Assembly: GCA_903932805.1 (NCBI GenBank)
Contig: CAIZHO010000483.1
Coordinates: 1-13,327 of the forward strand
Source of the DNA: an uncultured Roseiflexaceae bacterium
GTDB lineage: Bacteria > Chloroflexota > Chloroflexia > Chloroflexales > Roseiflexaceae
Direction of reading: 5' to 3'
DNA length: 13,327 nt
The notes below the pieces were generated by a model, which saw only the letters and a list, made by a program, of their open reading frames with translations, searched no databases and had not been told where the DNA came from. A program made the translations under genes and the position numbers. Shown piece after piece: positions 13,302 through 13,327 of the stretch; positions within the stretch are counted from its first letter, which is position 1; the number at the start of each line of letters is the position of its first letter.

Positions 13302-13327
13302 TGGTGCTATGAGCGCCGACCGGTGAA

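Overview
The window is about 13.3 kb of fairly GC-rich bacterial DNA, densely coded in tightly packed operons. The protein styles suggest Chloroflexota or a similar environmental lineage. They include a KdaD-type dehydratase close to the archaeal enzyme, a GH172 protein, and a lipoprotein with a long Pro/Thr-rich, low-complexity tail. This assignment is an impression, not a measurement. No rRNA, tRNA, CRISPR array, insertion sequence or integrase was recognised.

Layout. (1) Positions 1-113 hold a plus-strand intrinsic terminator for something left of the window. (2) Positions 114-5842 are a seven-gene minus-strand operon. In transcription order it encodes a GH172/DUF2961 glycoside hydrolase, a sugar-phosphate isomerase/epimerase-type TIM barrel, an alpha/beta hydrolase, a Fur-family regulator, a sarcosine/N-methyltryptophan-oxidase-type flavoprotein, a D-lyxose isomerase-type cupin and a 2-keto-3-deoxy-D-arabinonate dehydratase-type FAH protein. 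Junctions run from a 4-bp overlap to 31 bp. (3) Positions 6003-8384 (minus) encode a 793-residue lipoprotein with a possible papain-like catalytic domain and a repetitive, highly charged Pro/Thr tail. (4) Positions 8385-8587 are a divergent promoter region. (5) Positions 8588-13077 (plus) are a five-gene copper operon: csoR, a CopZ-like chaperone, copA, an aminoglycoside-phosphotransferase-fold kinase and a DUF305 lipoprotein. (6) The last 250 bp carry no convincing gene but have strong hairpins.

How the genes fit together. The minus operon reads as cytoplasmic breakdown of a D-pentose- or ketose-containing glycoside. GH172 would release the sugar, isomerases would interconvert it, and the last gene would dehydrate 2-keto-3-deoxy-D-arabinonate toward 2-oxoglutarate semialdehyde. 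The flavin oxidase and the Fur-type regulator are unusual members, and no transporter, sugar dehydrogenase or arabinonate dehydratase is visible here. In the copper operon, CsoR would sense Cu(I) and release a GC-rich dyad just downstream of its own promoter. The chaperone would hand Cu(I) to CopA for export, and the DUF305 lipoprotein would bind copper outside the membrane. The kinase-like gene is coupled to both neighbours by ATGA overlaps and has no known copper role.
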